The position numbers were made by a program, and so were the translations under genes. Below the pieces are notes generated by a model that saw only the letters and a list, made by a program, of their open reading frames with translations, ran no database searches and was not told the origin of the DNA. A stretch of DNA of 38,428 nt from a virus. The stretch spans positions 1 through 38,428 of IMG/VR virus record IMGVR_UViG_3300021963_000300, one strand, 5' to 3'. Positions 21,689-29,678 of the stretch are shown here, piece by piece (the first letter of the stretch is position 1; every line of letters starts with the position of its first letter).

Positions 21689-21979
21689 ATGGACGACAAT
21701 ACTTATCGTTTTAGTTTTGAGTCAGGATATGACAACAGAGACGATGGCTACGGCTATCCTAAGCAGCGCACAGTTGAAGTTAGTGTGTCTCACGATGAGA
21801 CTGCCGAGTGGACTTCGGTAATGCTTGACTTTGCAGACTTCCTTAGCAGTATTTATGGCTATGATGTCAAGAACAAACTGAGATTTGTAGATTATGGTGG
21901 CGGTTCCGTACGAGCGCAAGAGTACAGCATTGACCCATCACAGTCAGAGTTTAAGTTTGATGACGAGGAATGGTCTTGA
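21689..21979 (+). CDS. Hypothetical acidic protein (96 aa)
   Basis: The ATG at 21689 has AAAGGA 6 nt upstream; the GTG directly before it is less likely. The protein is acidic and aromatic (MDDNTYRFSFESGYDNRDDG; FADFLSSIYGYDVKNKLRF) ending FKFDDEEWS. Its acidic end is reminiscent of SSB-like tails but is not diagnostic. It overlaps the next gene by 10 nt. Unknown family. Confidence 0.6.
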   Translation: MDDNTYRFSFESGYDNRDDGYGYPKQRTVEVSVSHDETAEWTSVMLDFADFLSSIYGYDVKNKLRFVDYGGGSVRAQEYSIDPSQSEFKFDDEEWS

Positions 21980-22713
21980 AAATACTTCTCTTAGACATTG
22001 AGTCAAGTCCTAATACAGCTCATGTGTGGGGTCTTTGGCAACAGAATGTCAGTATCAATCAGTTGATGGAGTCTTCTTATGTTCTATGCTACGCAGCAAA
22101 GTGGCTAGGACAGAAAGATGTGCTGTTTGATTCTGTACACCAATCAAGACCAAAGACAATGCTGAAAGGAATTCATGCCCTTCTTAACGATGCAGATGCT
22201 GTGGTTCATTATAATGGTACTAAGTTTGATATTCCTACACTTAACAAGGAATTCTTACTACATCGTTTTAATCCACCATCGCCTTATAAACAAATTGACC
22301 TACTGCGTGTTGTTCGTAGCAACTTTAGGTTTCCTAGTAACAAGCTGGACTATGTAGCACAACGCTTAGGATTAGGAAAGAAACACGAACACGAAGGACA
22401 CGAGTTGTGGGTCAAGTGCATGAACGGAGATAAAGATGCTTGGAAGCGTATGGAGAAGTATAATATACAAGATGTCGTTTTACTTGAGTCGTTGTATAGC
22501 ACTCTTCTTCCTTGGGTTAAGCATCATCCTAATCACAATCTCTTCTTGGATGGACACCATTGCCCTAATTGTGCTTCGACGAATCTGCAAAGACGAGGCA
22601 CTGCTATATCTACTACAGGAGCGTATCAACGCTATCAATGTAGAGATTGCGGAACATGGTCGCAAGGAACAAAGTCACTTAAAAAATCAGTAGAGGTAAA
22701 ACAATATGCCTGA
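21970..22713 (+). CDS. DnaQ/RNase H-like exonuclease with C-terminal zinc ribbon
   Basis: This 247-residue protein has a DEDD-type nuclease core: LLLDIESSPNTAHVWGL (D and E), VHYNGTKFDIPTLN (D), and YNIQDVVLLESLY (final Asp), as in the YprB-like RNase H-fold group (PF13482). Residues about 198-230 form a zinc ribbon (HCPNCAST...YQCRDCGTW). It is widespread in aquatic phages as an exonuclease accessory to replication or recombination. An ATG at 21970 is used here; a TTG at 21976 overlapping the upstream stop (TTGA), with GAGG at better spacing, is a serious alternative. Confidence 0.8.
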   Translation: MVLKILLLDIESSPNTAHVWGLWQQNVSINQLMESSYVLCYAAKWLGQKDVLFDSVHQSRPKTMLKGIHALLNDADAVVHYNGTKFDIPTLNKEFLLHRFNPPSPYKQIDLLRVVRSNFRFPSNKLDYVAQRLGLGKKHEHEGHELWVKCMNGDKDAWKRMEKYNIQDVVLLESLYSTLLPWVKHHPNHNLFLDGHHCPNCASTNLQRRGTAISTTGAYQRYQCRDCGTWSQGTKSLKKSVEVKQYA

Positions 22714-23011
22714 TAACCCAATTGCAATGCCAGCACACTATGGTTACGAAGTATTAACCGAATATGAGGCTGGAATGGAAGACCCCGGCGATGTTCTTTC
22801 AAGACAGGTCGGTGGTACTCACTACAAACGAGCGCACCAGCCTTGGGAAATCATTGAAGAATGGGGTCTTGACTACTGGGCAGGAAATGTGGTAAAATAC
22901 ATCCTTCGCTATAAATTTAAGAATGGAGTTGAAGACCTAGAGAAAGCTAAACACTACTTAGAATACCTTATTCAGAAAGAGAAAGATGCCATTACTGCTG
23001 CACGAGATTAA
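22706..23011 (+). CDS. DUF3310 (SaV-like) protein
   Basis: This 101-residue protein contains VGGTHYKRAHQPWEIIEEWG and LDYWAGNVVKYILRYKFKNG, the diagnostic DUF3310 core, followed by VEDLEKAKHYLEYLI. The family is common in phages and is often annotated as a nucleotide kinase-like or nucleotide metabolism protein; true activity is unproven. Its place directly before the ribonucleotide reductase supports a role in nucleotide supply. An N-terminal extension of about 30 residues precedes the domain. Confidence 0.85.
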   Translation: MPDNPIAMPAHYGYEVLTEYEAGMEDPGDVLSRQVGGTHYKRAHQPWEIIEEWGLDYWAGNVVKYILRYKFKNGVEDLEKAKHYLEYLIQKEKDAITAARD

Positions 23012-23141
23012 AGAGCGTCTTAAAGAATTGGACGAAATCACACTGCTAGAGTTGTTAGAAATTAGTAGTGAAGAAATCGTCCAAATGTTTTCTGATAAAA
23101 TTGAAGAACACGCCGATAAACTAGAACAGGAAGTTAAATAA
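22986..23141 (+). CDS. Small acidic helical protein (51 aa)
   Basis: MPLLLHEIKERLKELDEITL... is a short Leu/Glu-rich helical protein, ending DKIEEHADKLEQEVK. It starts within the DUF3310 gene in another frame (26-nt overlap) and stops 2 nt before nrdJ. The opening LLHEIKERL...D.ITLLELL.ISSE.IV is a recurring mini-protein of aquatic podoviruses located next to replication and nucleotide genes. Function unknown. Confidence 0.65.
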   Translation: MPLLLHEIKERLKELDEITLLELLEISSEEIVQMFSDKIEEHADKLEQEVK

Positions 23142-23143
23142 TA

Positions 23144-25051
23144 ATGACACAATACACAATGAGTCCCTATAACACTTTTATTGCTAAATCACGATACAGT
23201 CGCTATCTTGACGATAAAGGTCGCAGAGAACACTGGAGTGAAACTGTAGCACGCTATTTTGATTTTATGACAGAACACCTACAGAAGAAACAGAACTACA
23301 CATTACCACCCGAGTTACGCAAAGAATTAGAAACTGCTGTTGTTAATCTTGAAGTAGTGCCATCTATGAGAGCTGTGATGACAGCAGGACCAGCACTAGA
23401 GCGTCAGAATGTCGCAGCATTTAATTGTTCATATTTACCAATTGATGACCCTAAAGCCTTTGATGAAGCAATGTATATTCTTCTGTGTGGCACTGGTGTC
23501 GGCTTTTCTGTGGAGCAACAATATGTTTCTAAATTACCTGAAGTCCCTGAGCAGTTGTTTTCTAGTCAGACTACTATTGTTGTGTCGGATTCTAAAGAAG
23601 GATGGGCTAAATCACTTAGACAGCTCATTGCTTTACTATATTCTGGTGAAGTTCCAAGGTACGACTTATCCAAAGTTAGACCTGCCGGAGCTAGACTCAA
23701 AGTATTCGGAGGTCGTGCTTCTGGACCCGGACCTTTGGAAGAACTTTTTAAGTTCACTATTGCCAAGTTTAGAGGGGCAGTTGGTCGTCGTTTGTCATCC
23801 ATTGAGTGTCACGATATTCTCTGTAAAATCGGGGAAGTTGTTGTTGTGGGTGGAGTCAGACGCAGTGCAATGATTAGTCTGTCTGATTTGTCAGACGACA
23901 AGATGGCACACGCTAAAGCAGGTGCGTGGTGGGATGGTCAAGGACAACGAGCCTTAGCCAATAACTCTGCCACCTATGCCGAAACACCTAGTATCGGTCA
24001 GTTTATGCGTGAATGGTCAAGCATCTATGAATCACACTCTGGAGAGCGAGGTATATTTAATCGTGAAGCATCTCAGAAACAGGCAGCAAAGAATGGTCGC
24101 AGAGACGAAACCTATGCTTTTGGCACTAATCCTTGTAGTGAAATTATCCTTCGTCCTTACCAGTTTTGTAATCTTTCCAGTTGTATTGTTCGTAGCTACG
24201 ATACTGTATCTACCTTGGAGAATAAGATTCGCTTGGCAACGATTCTTGGTACATTTCAAGCATCGCTAACAGAGTTTCCTTACTTGCGTAAGATTTGGGA
24301 AAAGAACACCAAAGAAGAGGCGCTATTGGGTGTGTCTATGACTGGTATCTGCGACAATAAGCTACTGAACAATCCTGATGATGAGGACTTACCTGCAAGA
24401 TTGGAGAGACTACGAGATGTGGCTATCACTACTAACATTGAATTTGCTTCAGCTATTGGTATTAATCAGTCTGTGGCGGTTACTGCTGTCAAACCAGAAG
24501 GAACAGTTTCTCAGCTTTGCAGTACTGCTTCTGGGATTCATCCTCAACATAGCAAGTATTACATACGCCGTGTTCGGGCTGATAACAAAGACCCACTAAC
24601 ACAGTTTATGCTCTCCTCTGGCTTTGTCGGTGAGCCTTGCTATCTAAAACCAGACTCTACAACTGTCTTTAGCTTTCCAGTTAAGGTAGATGATGGTGGT
24701 CTATTGCGTGAGGATTTGACAGCGATTCAACACTTACGCCTGTGGCTACTGTTCCAGCGACATTACTGTGAGCATAAGCCATCTGTCACCATTTCAGTGC
24801 GTGAAGACGAATGGATGGATGTCGGTGCGTGGGTGTTTAAGCACTTTGATGAGGTAACAGGGGTGTCTTTCCTACCGATGGATGGTGGCACTTATAAGCA
24901 AGCGCCTTATGAAGAGTGTGATGAAGAGACTTACAACAAGTTAAAAGCCTTAGTTCCTAGTGCGGTAGACTGGGAGAACTTCAAGGAGTATGACGATAAT
25001 GTTGAAGGCGCTCAGACTTTGAGCTGTACTGCAGGTGGGTGTGAAATCTAA
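23144..25051 (+). CDS. nrdJ: Adenosylcobalamin-dependent (class II) ribonucleotide reductase, monomeric type
   Basis: This 635-residue enzyme reduces ribonucleotides to deoxyribonucleotides for phage DNA synthesis using coenzyme B12. C95 (FNCSYLP) and C342 (FCNLSSC) form the reducible pair; C331 in NPCSEIIL is the thiyl radical site with E333. The 2-residue and 11-residue spacings to E333 and C342 equal those in the Lactobacillus enzyme. The C-terminus SCTAGGCEI supplies the re-reducing Cys pair (C628, C633). LLCGTGVGFSVE and VKPEGTVSQL are typical barrel segments. The protein is about 100 residues shorter than the L. leichmannii enzyme. It is the last gene of the rightward block. Confidence 0.95.
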   Translation: MTQYTMSPYNTFIAKSRYSRYLDDKGRREHWSETVARYFDFMTEHLQKKQNYTLPPELRKELETAVVNLEVVPSMRAVMTAGPALERQNVAAFNCSYLPIDDPKAFDEAMYILLCGTGVGFSVEQQYVSKLPEVPEQLFSSQTTIVVSDSKEGWAKSLRQLIALLYSGEVPRYDLSKVRPAGARLKVFGGRASGPGPLEELFKFTIAKFRGAVGRRLSSIECHDILCKIGEVVVVGGVRRSAMISLSDLSDDKMAHAKAGAWWDGQGQRALANNSATYAETPSIGQFMREWSSIYESHSGERGIFNREASQKQAAKNGRRDETYAFGTNPCSEIILRPYQFCNLSSCIVRSYDTVSTLENKIRLATILGTFQASLTEFPYLRKIWEKNTKEEALLGVSMTGICDNKLLNNPDDEDLPARLERLRDVAITTNIEFASAIGINQSVAVTAVKPEGTVSQLCSTASGIHPQHSKYYIRRVRADNKDPLTQFMLSSGFVGEPCYLKPDSTTVFSFPVKVDDGGLLREDLTAIQHLRLWLLFQRHYCEHKPSVTISVREDEWMDVGAWVFKHFDEVTGVSFLPMDGGTYKQAPYEECDEETYNKLKALVPSAVDWENFKEYDDNVEGAQTLSCTAGGCEI

Positions 25052-25071
25052 TTCCTAAGTCGTGTCTTTAT

Positions 25072-25098
25072 AGCCCCGCTTCGGCGGGGTTCTTTTTT
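25072..25098 (+). terminator. Strong rho-independent terminator ending the rightward block
   Basis: CCCCGC-TTCG-GCGGGG (25074-25089), extended by two weaker flanking pairs, is followed by TTCTTTTTT. It lies 20 nt after the nrdJ stop. The reverse strand lacks a T run, so it acts rightward only. Confidence 0.9.
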
Positions 25099-25151
25099 GT
25101 TTCTGATAATGTACAAATTGTCTGTAAATGTTAATAAATACCGACATTCTG

Positions 25152-25586
25152 TTACACAAAATTCCTAGTACCAGCCTTATCAATAATTAGGGCTTGTCTA
25201 CGAGGCTTATCAGAAGCACCATTAGGAACGCTTATATGTGTCCAAGAGCCGAATTCTTCGATGATTTGGTCAAAGGGTATATCCGAAGCCAAACACGCCT
25301 CTACGACCTCTTTAGGGGTCATTCCGGGGACTCTAATATCAGCAGCACAACCTATCCTATGTTGGCTAGTGTCTTTGCTACCGACAGAGTCATTGACTGG
25401 TTTAGACCTAAAGCCAGAATTAATCATTATTGGCTTGTTTAGGAGGGTTCTAACCTGCTCTAGCAAGGCTGCCAATCGAGTTAGATTAGCAACCTCTGTA
25501 GCGTTAGGGGTATTATCTAGGTTCTTACGCTCCGCTACTTCAGAATGGGTTAGTTCTTCTAAGGTGAAATTAGGACTTAGGTTCAT
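25152..25586 (-). CDS. Endolysin, M15-type peptidase
   Basis: This 144-residue peptidoglycan peptidase has the M15 family metal site: SQHRIGCAADI (H76, D83) and SWTHIS (H117), with MINSGFRSKPVND before it, as in D,D-/L,D-carboxypeptidase and T5-type endolysins (Peptidase_M15_3). No signal peptide is seen, so it needs a holin to reach the wall; the holin gene lies directly before it with a 17-nt overlap. It is the last gene of the late block, about 100 nt from the converging rightward terminator. Confidence 0.9.
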   Translation of the reverse strand: MNLSPNFTLEELTHSEVAERKNLDNTPNATEVANLTRLAALLEQVRTLLNKPIMINSGFRSKPVNDSVGSKDTSQHRIGCAADIRVPGMTPKEVVEACLASDIPFDQIIEEFGSWTHISVPNGASDKPRRQALIIDKAGTRNFV

Positions 25587-25983
25587 CTTTACCTTTCTTC
25601 ATATCCATTATCTTCTCCAGCGTGCGTCCGCCAAAATAGAAGGACATAATGAGCATACCCCACTGACCTAGTAGTTCAACATAGTTGTTGTTGACTTCAA
25701 TGTCCCATGCGGACATCGTAGCGAATGTTGAATAGACCAACAGGATAAAGACTAGCGTCATAGGTCGTATATTCTTAGACAACCAAGAGTCCGAAGCCAT
25801 GTCTGCTTGTTGACGCTTAGTAAGTTCTTGTGCCTCAATATTGTCAGCGTTTAACTCAGCTAACTTACCTTCTTGTTGCATCTGTAGCAACTCTTTCTGC
25901 GCCTTAGCCTTAGCTTCAGGGTCAGGAATGAATTTATCTAGGACTTTCATCCCAACATCAAATAGTGCCATTAATGGTAACAT
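25570..25983 (-). CDS. Holin (3TM-type), lysis timing
   Basis: This 137-residue protein has an amphipathic charged N-terminal half (PDPEAKAKAQKELLQMQQEG; coiled-coil-like) and membrane segments at about 74-93 (PMTLVFILLVYSTFATMSAW) and 102-119 (VELLGQWGMLIMSFYFGG), ending in a basic tail. IRPMTLVF...GMLIMSFYFGGRTLEKIM matches the 3TM holin/GTA holin family (3TMs_holin). The first ATG region overlaps the stop of the preceding gene by one base. It forms membrane lesions that release the endolysin. Confidence 0.8.
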   Translation of the reverse strand: MLPLMALFDVGMKVLDKFIPDPEAKAKAQKELLQMQQEGKLAELNADNIEAQELTKRQQADMASDSWLSKNIRPMTLVFILLVYSTFATMSAWDIEVNNNYVELLGQWGMLIMSFYFGGRTLEKIMDMKKGKDEPKS

Positions 25984-26435
25984 TATTGTTTATACCCCCA
26001 AGTTAGATACCAAGCAATGACCGCAGCCACTGCATAGCACATGAACATTGCTCTACGAACCTTTGCCAAATCGTGTTTAAACTCTCGATTAAGTTCATTA
26101 TCTTGTTTCTCTATCTTTTGTTTAATGGATTCGATTTCACTCCAGCGTTTAGCTCCATGCTTTCTTATGAAATCAGCTTTGACTTTAGCTTCTTCGATAC
26201 GGATGGTTTCTTGGCGTTGCCATTCCATCATTGCTCTCTTGAAATACTGCTCTTTAAAGACCTGAGCTTCTCTTATCTGTCTCTTACGCTCTAGGTCCTT
26301 CTGCTGCGCTACTGCTGCAGCGTCCTTCTGTACATCGGTAATGCTTTTGGTAATAGATTTACTAGCCTCTCGACTAGCATCCATGCTACTGGTTACAGAC
26401 TTTGCTCCTTCGATAAACCCAAATTGGTCTGACAT
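25983..26435 (-). CDS. Coiled-coil protein with C-terminal membrane helix (150 aa)
   Basis: Residues about 25-125 are one long, highly charged helix (DLERKRQIREAQVFKEQYFK; IEEAKVKADFIRKHGAKRW; IKQKIEKQDNELNREFK). Residues about 130-147 form a hydrophobic segment (MCYAVAAVIAWYLTW). No signal peptide or lipobox is visible. The place before holin and endolysin suggests a spanin-like or lysis accessory role, but the membrane segment is at the wrong end for a classic i-spanin. An internal virion or tail-anchored protein is the alternative. Confidence 0.6.
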   Translation of the reverse strand: MSDQFGFIEGAKSVTSSMDASREASKSITKSITDVQKDAAAVAQQKDLERKRQIREAQVFKEQYFKRAMMEWQRQETIRIEEAKVKADFIRKHGAKRWSEIESIKQKIEKQDNELNREFKHDLAKVRRAMFMCYAVAAVIAWYLTWGYKQ

Positions 26436-26451
26436 GGAATCATATTCTTAA

Positions 26452-28644
26452 TTATTGTTGGCTTTGTACAACCGCTGGTCTAATAATGATTGCTCTGCTA
26501 AAGGCATCTCTAGTTTCAGGAGTCAAGCGAGACATAAAAGCAGTTACAATACTTTTCATTTTGTTTGTGGGGATTCCTTCAATAAATGCAGCTAGTTTAG
26601 GAGGGTCTAATAACATATCGGCAGCGTAGCGATTAATGTCGTCAGTCACATCTTTCTTTATTAACTTTAAAACAGTATTGGTAATCGTAGCGTAACGGTT
26701 AAGCAATTGCGGTAATTCATATGCTTGCTGTCCTGCAACCTTAGACATACTTGCTAATTCTTCTGATTTAGCTTTACGCTGTACATCCACTAATACTTTA
26801 TTAATATCGCCAATTTGCTGTGGTGTTAATACATCTTCTAGTTTAGAGAAACGATTCTGTCCTGTTGACCGTTTAATAATGGAAGCTCCATTTTCAACAG
26901 CAGCAGCAAACTGTGCAGCTCTTTCTTTGTTTCCTAAAGGAGTTCCCAATTGCTTTTCCAGTGCCTGTGCAATTTGCATTTGATTAATCTTAGTAGACTC
27001 TTTCTGGAAAGTATCTAAGTATTTCTGCCAAGTTGAATTCTCTCTCTTAACTCCAGACTCACTTGCTTTTATGATAGCATTATCAATATAGTCTTTGACA
27101 TTTTTCTCTAACCCGCTAGTTAGTTTAGCATCCCAGTTTTGGGATTCCTGTGAAAACTTCTTAATGTCATTACCGATTTCTTTACGAATTGTATACAAAT
27201 CTCTTGAATCAATAATTTCAGTAGCGGGGTCTGTTAGACGAGTTAATTTCTCTTTCAATGAACTAAATACATTAGTCACCACATCGGAAGCCCGTTCACC
27301 GGGTTTCTGAAGAATTGTATCTACATTATCAATAATAGACTGTACTCGTAAAGGATAAAAACCTTCATCAGCTAAACTTTGCAATTGAAACTTCTTAAAT
27401 TCTGCTTCTGCTTGGCGTTGAGCCGCAATGTTTTTAGATAGAGTTGAACCTTGTAGGTTTTCTACAATCCTATTGTAATTCTGACTATATTCTGGCGATA
27501 CTCTAGGATAGCCCGGTACAGGAAAGAACTCCCGTGATAACTGCTGTTGCTGCATTGCTTCTGTTTCTAGTTTACCGCCAACTTGCAATGCCCCTGCTTT
27601 ACTTTTAAACTTCTCAGCAATCTGCTGTTCTAATCTAGGAGCAACCTGCCCTGCAATATTTGCTTGAGATAATACATCTTCTCTTAATGGTTCTGTAACA
27701 CGAGTTCTATTTGCAATAGCCTCTAAGATGTCTTCTTCTGTACCGCCTGTTTTCTGTAGTACTTGCTGTCTTGCTGTTTGCTGTGCTACATCCCGTACAG
27801 CAAAATCAGCGGATATTCCTTTTTGTGGTGAGGTTTCTAATGCCTTCTGGTAGGCAGCTAATCCGGTAGCTGCTGGAATATCAGCAATTGCTTCTGCGGC
27901 TGTTGGTTTAGAGCCGGGAACAGTTTCCGGGGCGTTGCGTAATGCAGCAATAATCTTCTCAGGTTCTTTGCTGGCAAGTTCTTGGAGTCTTTCTTGTAGA
28001 ATAGCTTTCTGACCAGTAGTGGTAAGAGGCTTTACAAACTCTTTAGAAATATTATAAACGCCTTTACCTAAATCAATACCGGAGCTTAGTAAACCTCCTA
28101 ATACAGCACCAAAACCTATTTGACTAATCTTTTCTGATAATAAATTCTTTGCATCTTCTGCAGGAGTTAAAGCGCCTAAAACAGCACCCTGTCCTGCATA
28201 TTGAGCTGCTCTACCTGTTGTCGTTGCTGCTGTAGCTGCTGGTAGAAAGCGATTTAAAGGATTGATAATTGTCCCGACTACTTCACCAACATCTAATCCT
28301 TTACCACCAAGTTCTGTTCTTGCTTCTTTATATCGACTTAGTAAATCCTGAGTTCGTTCTGGAGCAACAAATTGTCCTACTGCTAATGCTGGATTTACGA
28401 TTCCTTTTCCAATTCCTAGCAGAGTACGACCAATTGCTTTTTCTCTTTCAGAAGGAGCCTCACCACTGAAGCCGACATCTTCAGGTGAAGACGGAGCCAT
28501 CTGCTCTGCAGTGTATTCTGTTTGGCGTGGGCGGGCTGGCTGTGCTGAAACACCTAAATAAGATTGAATCTTAGCAATCGCTTGTTCATTTGACAATCCG
28601 TCTGGAAGGTCATAATGAACACCTTCGTATTGATATACTGGCAT
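26452..28644 (-). CDS. Large internal virion / DNA-ejection protein (730 aa)
   Basis: The N-terminus MPVYQYEGVHYDLPDGLSNE... is a short domain (VHYDLPDGLSNEQAIAKIQSYLG) typical of phage ejection proteins. An Ala/Gly-rich hydrophobic stretch follows near residues 85-190 (IGKGIVNPALAVGQF; AATAATTTGRAAQYAGQGAVLGAL; GFGAVLGGLLSSGIDLG), which could insert in membranes. The remainder is long helical, Gln-rich coiled coil (AEAEFKKFQLQSLADEGF; KSEELASMSKVAGQQ). No lytic-transglycosylase motif is seen. By position (after the tail tube genes) and composition it corresponds to T7 gp15/gp16-type internal proteins. Confidence 0.7.
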   Translation of the reverse strand: MPVYQYEGVHYDLPDGLSNEQAIAKIQSYLGVSAQPARPRQTEYTAEQMAPSSPEDVGFSGEAPSEREKAIGRTLLGIGKGIVNPALAVGQFVAPERTQDLLSRYKEARTELGGKGLDVGEVVGTIINPLNRFLPAATAATTTGRAAQYAGQGAVLGALTPAEDAKNLLSEKISQIGFGAVLGGLLSSGIDLGKGVYNISKEFVKPLTTTGQKAILQERLQELASKEPEKIIAALRNAPETVPGSKPTAAEAIADIPAATGLAAYQKALETSPQKGISADFAVRDVAQQTARQQVLQKTGGTEEDILEAIANRTRVTEPLREDVLSQANIAGQVAPRLEQQIAEKFKSKAGALQVGGKLETEAMQQQQLSREFFPVPGYPRVSPEYSQNYNRIVENLQGSTLSKNIAAQRQAEAEFKKFQLQSLADEGFYPLRVQSIIDNVDTILQKPGERASDVVTNVFSSLKEKLTRLTDPATEIIDSRDLYTIRKEIGNDIKKFSQESQNWDAKLTSGLEKNVKDYIDNAIIKASESGVKRENSTWQKYLDTFQKESTKINQMQIAQALEKQLGTPLGNKERAAQFAAAVENGASIIKRSTGQNRFSKLEDVLTPQQIGDINKVLVDVQRKAKSEELASMSKVAGQQAYELPQLLNRYATITNTVLKLIKKDVTDDINRYAADMLLDPPKLAAFIEGIPTNKMKSIVTAFMSRLTPETRDAFSRAIIIRPAVVQSQQ

Positions 28645-28652
28645 AATTGTCC

Positions 28653-29669
28653 TTATTTTAACACTATTGGATTAGCGGCTGTACCTTGTTTACCAGCCTC
28701 CGGCGTTGTTCCGGTTGGTGTTGCTTTTCCTGATTTACGAACAGTGTCTCTCCAATTAGAATAATGGAATTCTATTTTATCTAATGCTTCTTTTAATTGA
28801 GCAGGACTTTGGTCTTGGTCTAACGAAGCAATTGTAGATTGCAATGCAATTAATTCCTGAACCGCAACTTGACCTAAAGCTCCTCCAGTCGGAGACGCAT
28901 CACGCATTTGCTGTAGACGGTCAAATCCAAGATTAGCTTTAATGGTATTTAAACGCTTAGACAAATCTTTTGCTTCTGTTAACGGGACGACTGACAAAAG
29001 CGCACCAGCACCAGCGGTAAATCCAGATACTTTATCTCGTGCTTGTTTAACTTCGTTAATAACTCTATCAGCGGCACCAATAGCCATATCAGCAGCTTGT
29101 TGTTGCTTTTCAATCTTTTCTTGTTTCTTTTCGTCGGCAGTGTCTCGTCTAAGATTTAGTAGTTCTTCTTTAAACGCAGCATTTATACGAGCTATTTCTT
29201 TCTGGTCAGCGCCCCGCTGTTTTGCTTGTTCTAACAATGCGTCATTTCTTTCACGAGCAATTTGAATCTGTGTATCACGAGTTGCTTGTCTCTCGTCTAC
29301 TTTAGTTCTAATCTCTAATGCTCTTTTTGCTAATGCCTCAGCAATATCAGGACGACCTGCCGCAGTTGCTTGCTGTGCGCCTCTAGTTAGTGATTCTAGA
29401 TTAGTAAAGTCAACATCGCTCAATAACTGTTGTTGTTGCGATACACGCTGCATTAGCGGGTCCTGAACGCCAAAGACACCGCCTAGTTCTCGAACTCCTC
29501 TAGCGCCCATTACATTAGCACCTAAGACAGAACCTAAGCCGGGTTGTTGTCCTTCTGCAGTGGCAACCTTGCTTGCAAAGTCTAGCATTTGCTGCTCACG
29601 AGCAATATTCAACGCTTCCGGAGAAGCTCCAAATAGACCACCTACAATACTATCAAACTGTTGTGCCAT
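28653..29669 (-). CDS. Internal virion protein, coiled-coil type (338 aa)
   Basis: MAQQFDSIVGGLFGASPEAL... opens a helical protein with a long charged coiled coil in the middle (TKVDERQATRDTQIQIARER; KQRGADQKEIARINAAFKEELLNLRRDTADEKKQEKIEKQQQ) and a Gly/Thr-rich end. GLFGASPE.L...R.QQ....A.K.A opening segments occur in ejection proteins of aquatic podoviruses. It lies between two larger internal-type proteins with 8-9 nt spacing, so all three are probably made together and packed in the head core. Confidence 0.65.
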   Translation of the reverse strand: MAQQFDSIVGGLFGASPEALNIAREQQMLDFASKVATAEGQQPGLGSVLGANVMGARGVRELGGVFGVQDPLMQRVSQQQQLLSDVDFTNLESLTRGAQQATAAGRPDIAEALAKRALEIRTKVDERQATRDTQIQIARERNDALLEQAKQRGADQKEIARINAAFKEELLNLRRDTADEKKQEKIEKQQQAADMAIGAADRVINEVKQARDKVSGFTAGAGALLSVVPLTEAKDLSKRLNTIKANLGFDRLQQMRDASPTGGALGQVAVQELIALQSTIASLDQDQSPAQLKEALDKIEFHYSNWRDTVRKSGKATPTGTTPEAGKQGTAANPIVLK

Positions 29670-29678
29670 GATTATTCC

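Noticed and set aside
23409-24599. Several secondary frames inside nrdJ
   Set aside because: No ribosome sites and Cys/Leu-rich unlikely products; shadows of a strongly supported gene.
25194-25671. Rightward frames opposite the endolysin and holin genes
   Set aside because: They lie after the strong rightward terminator and oppose genes with clear motifs.
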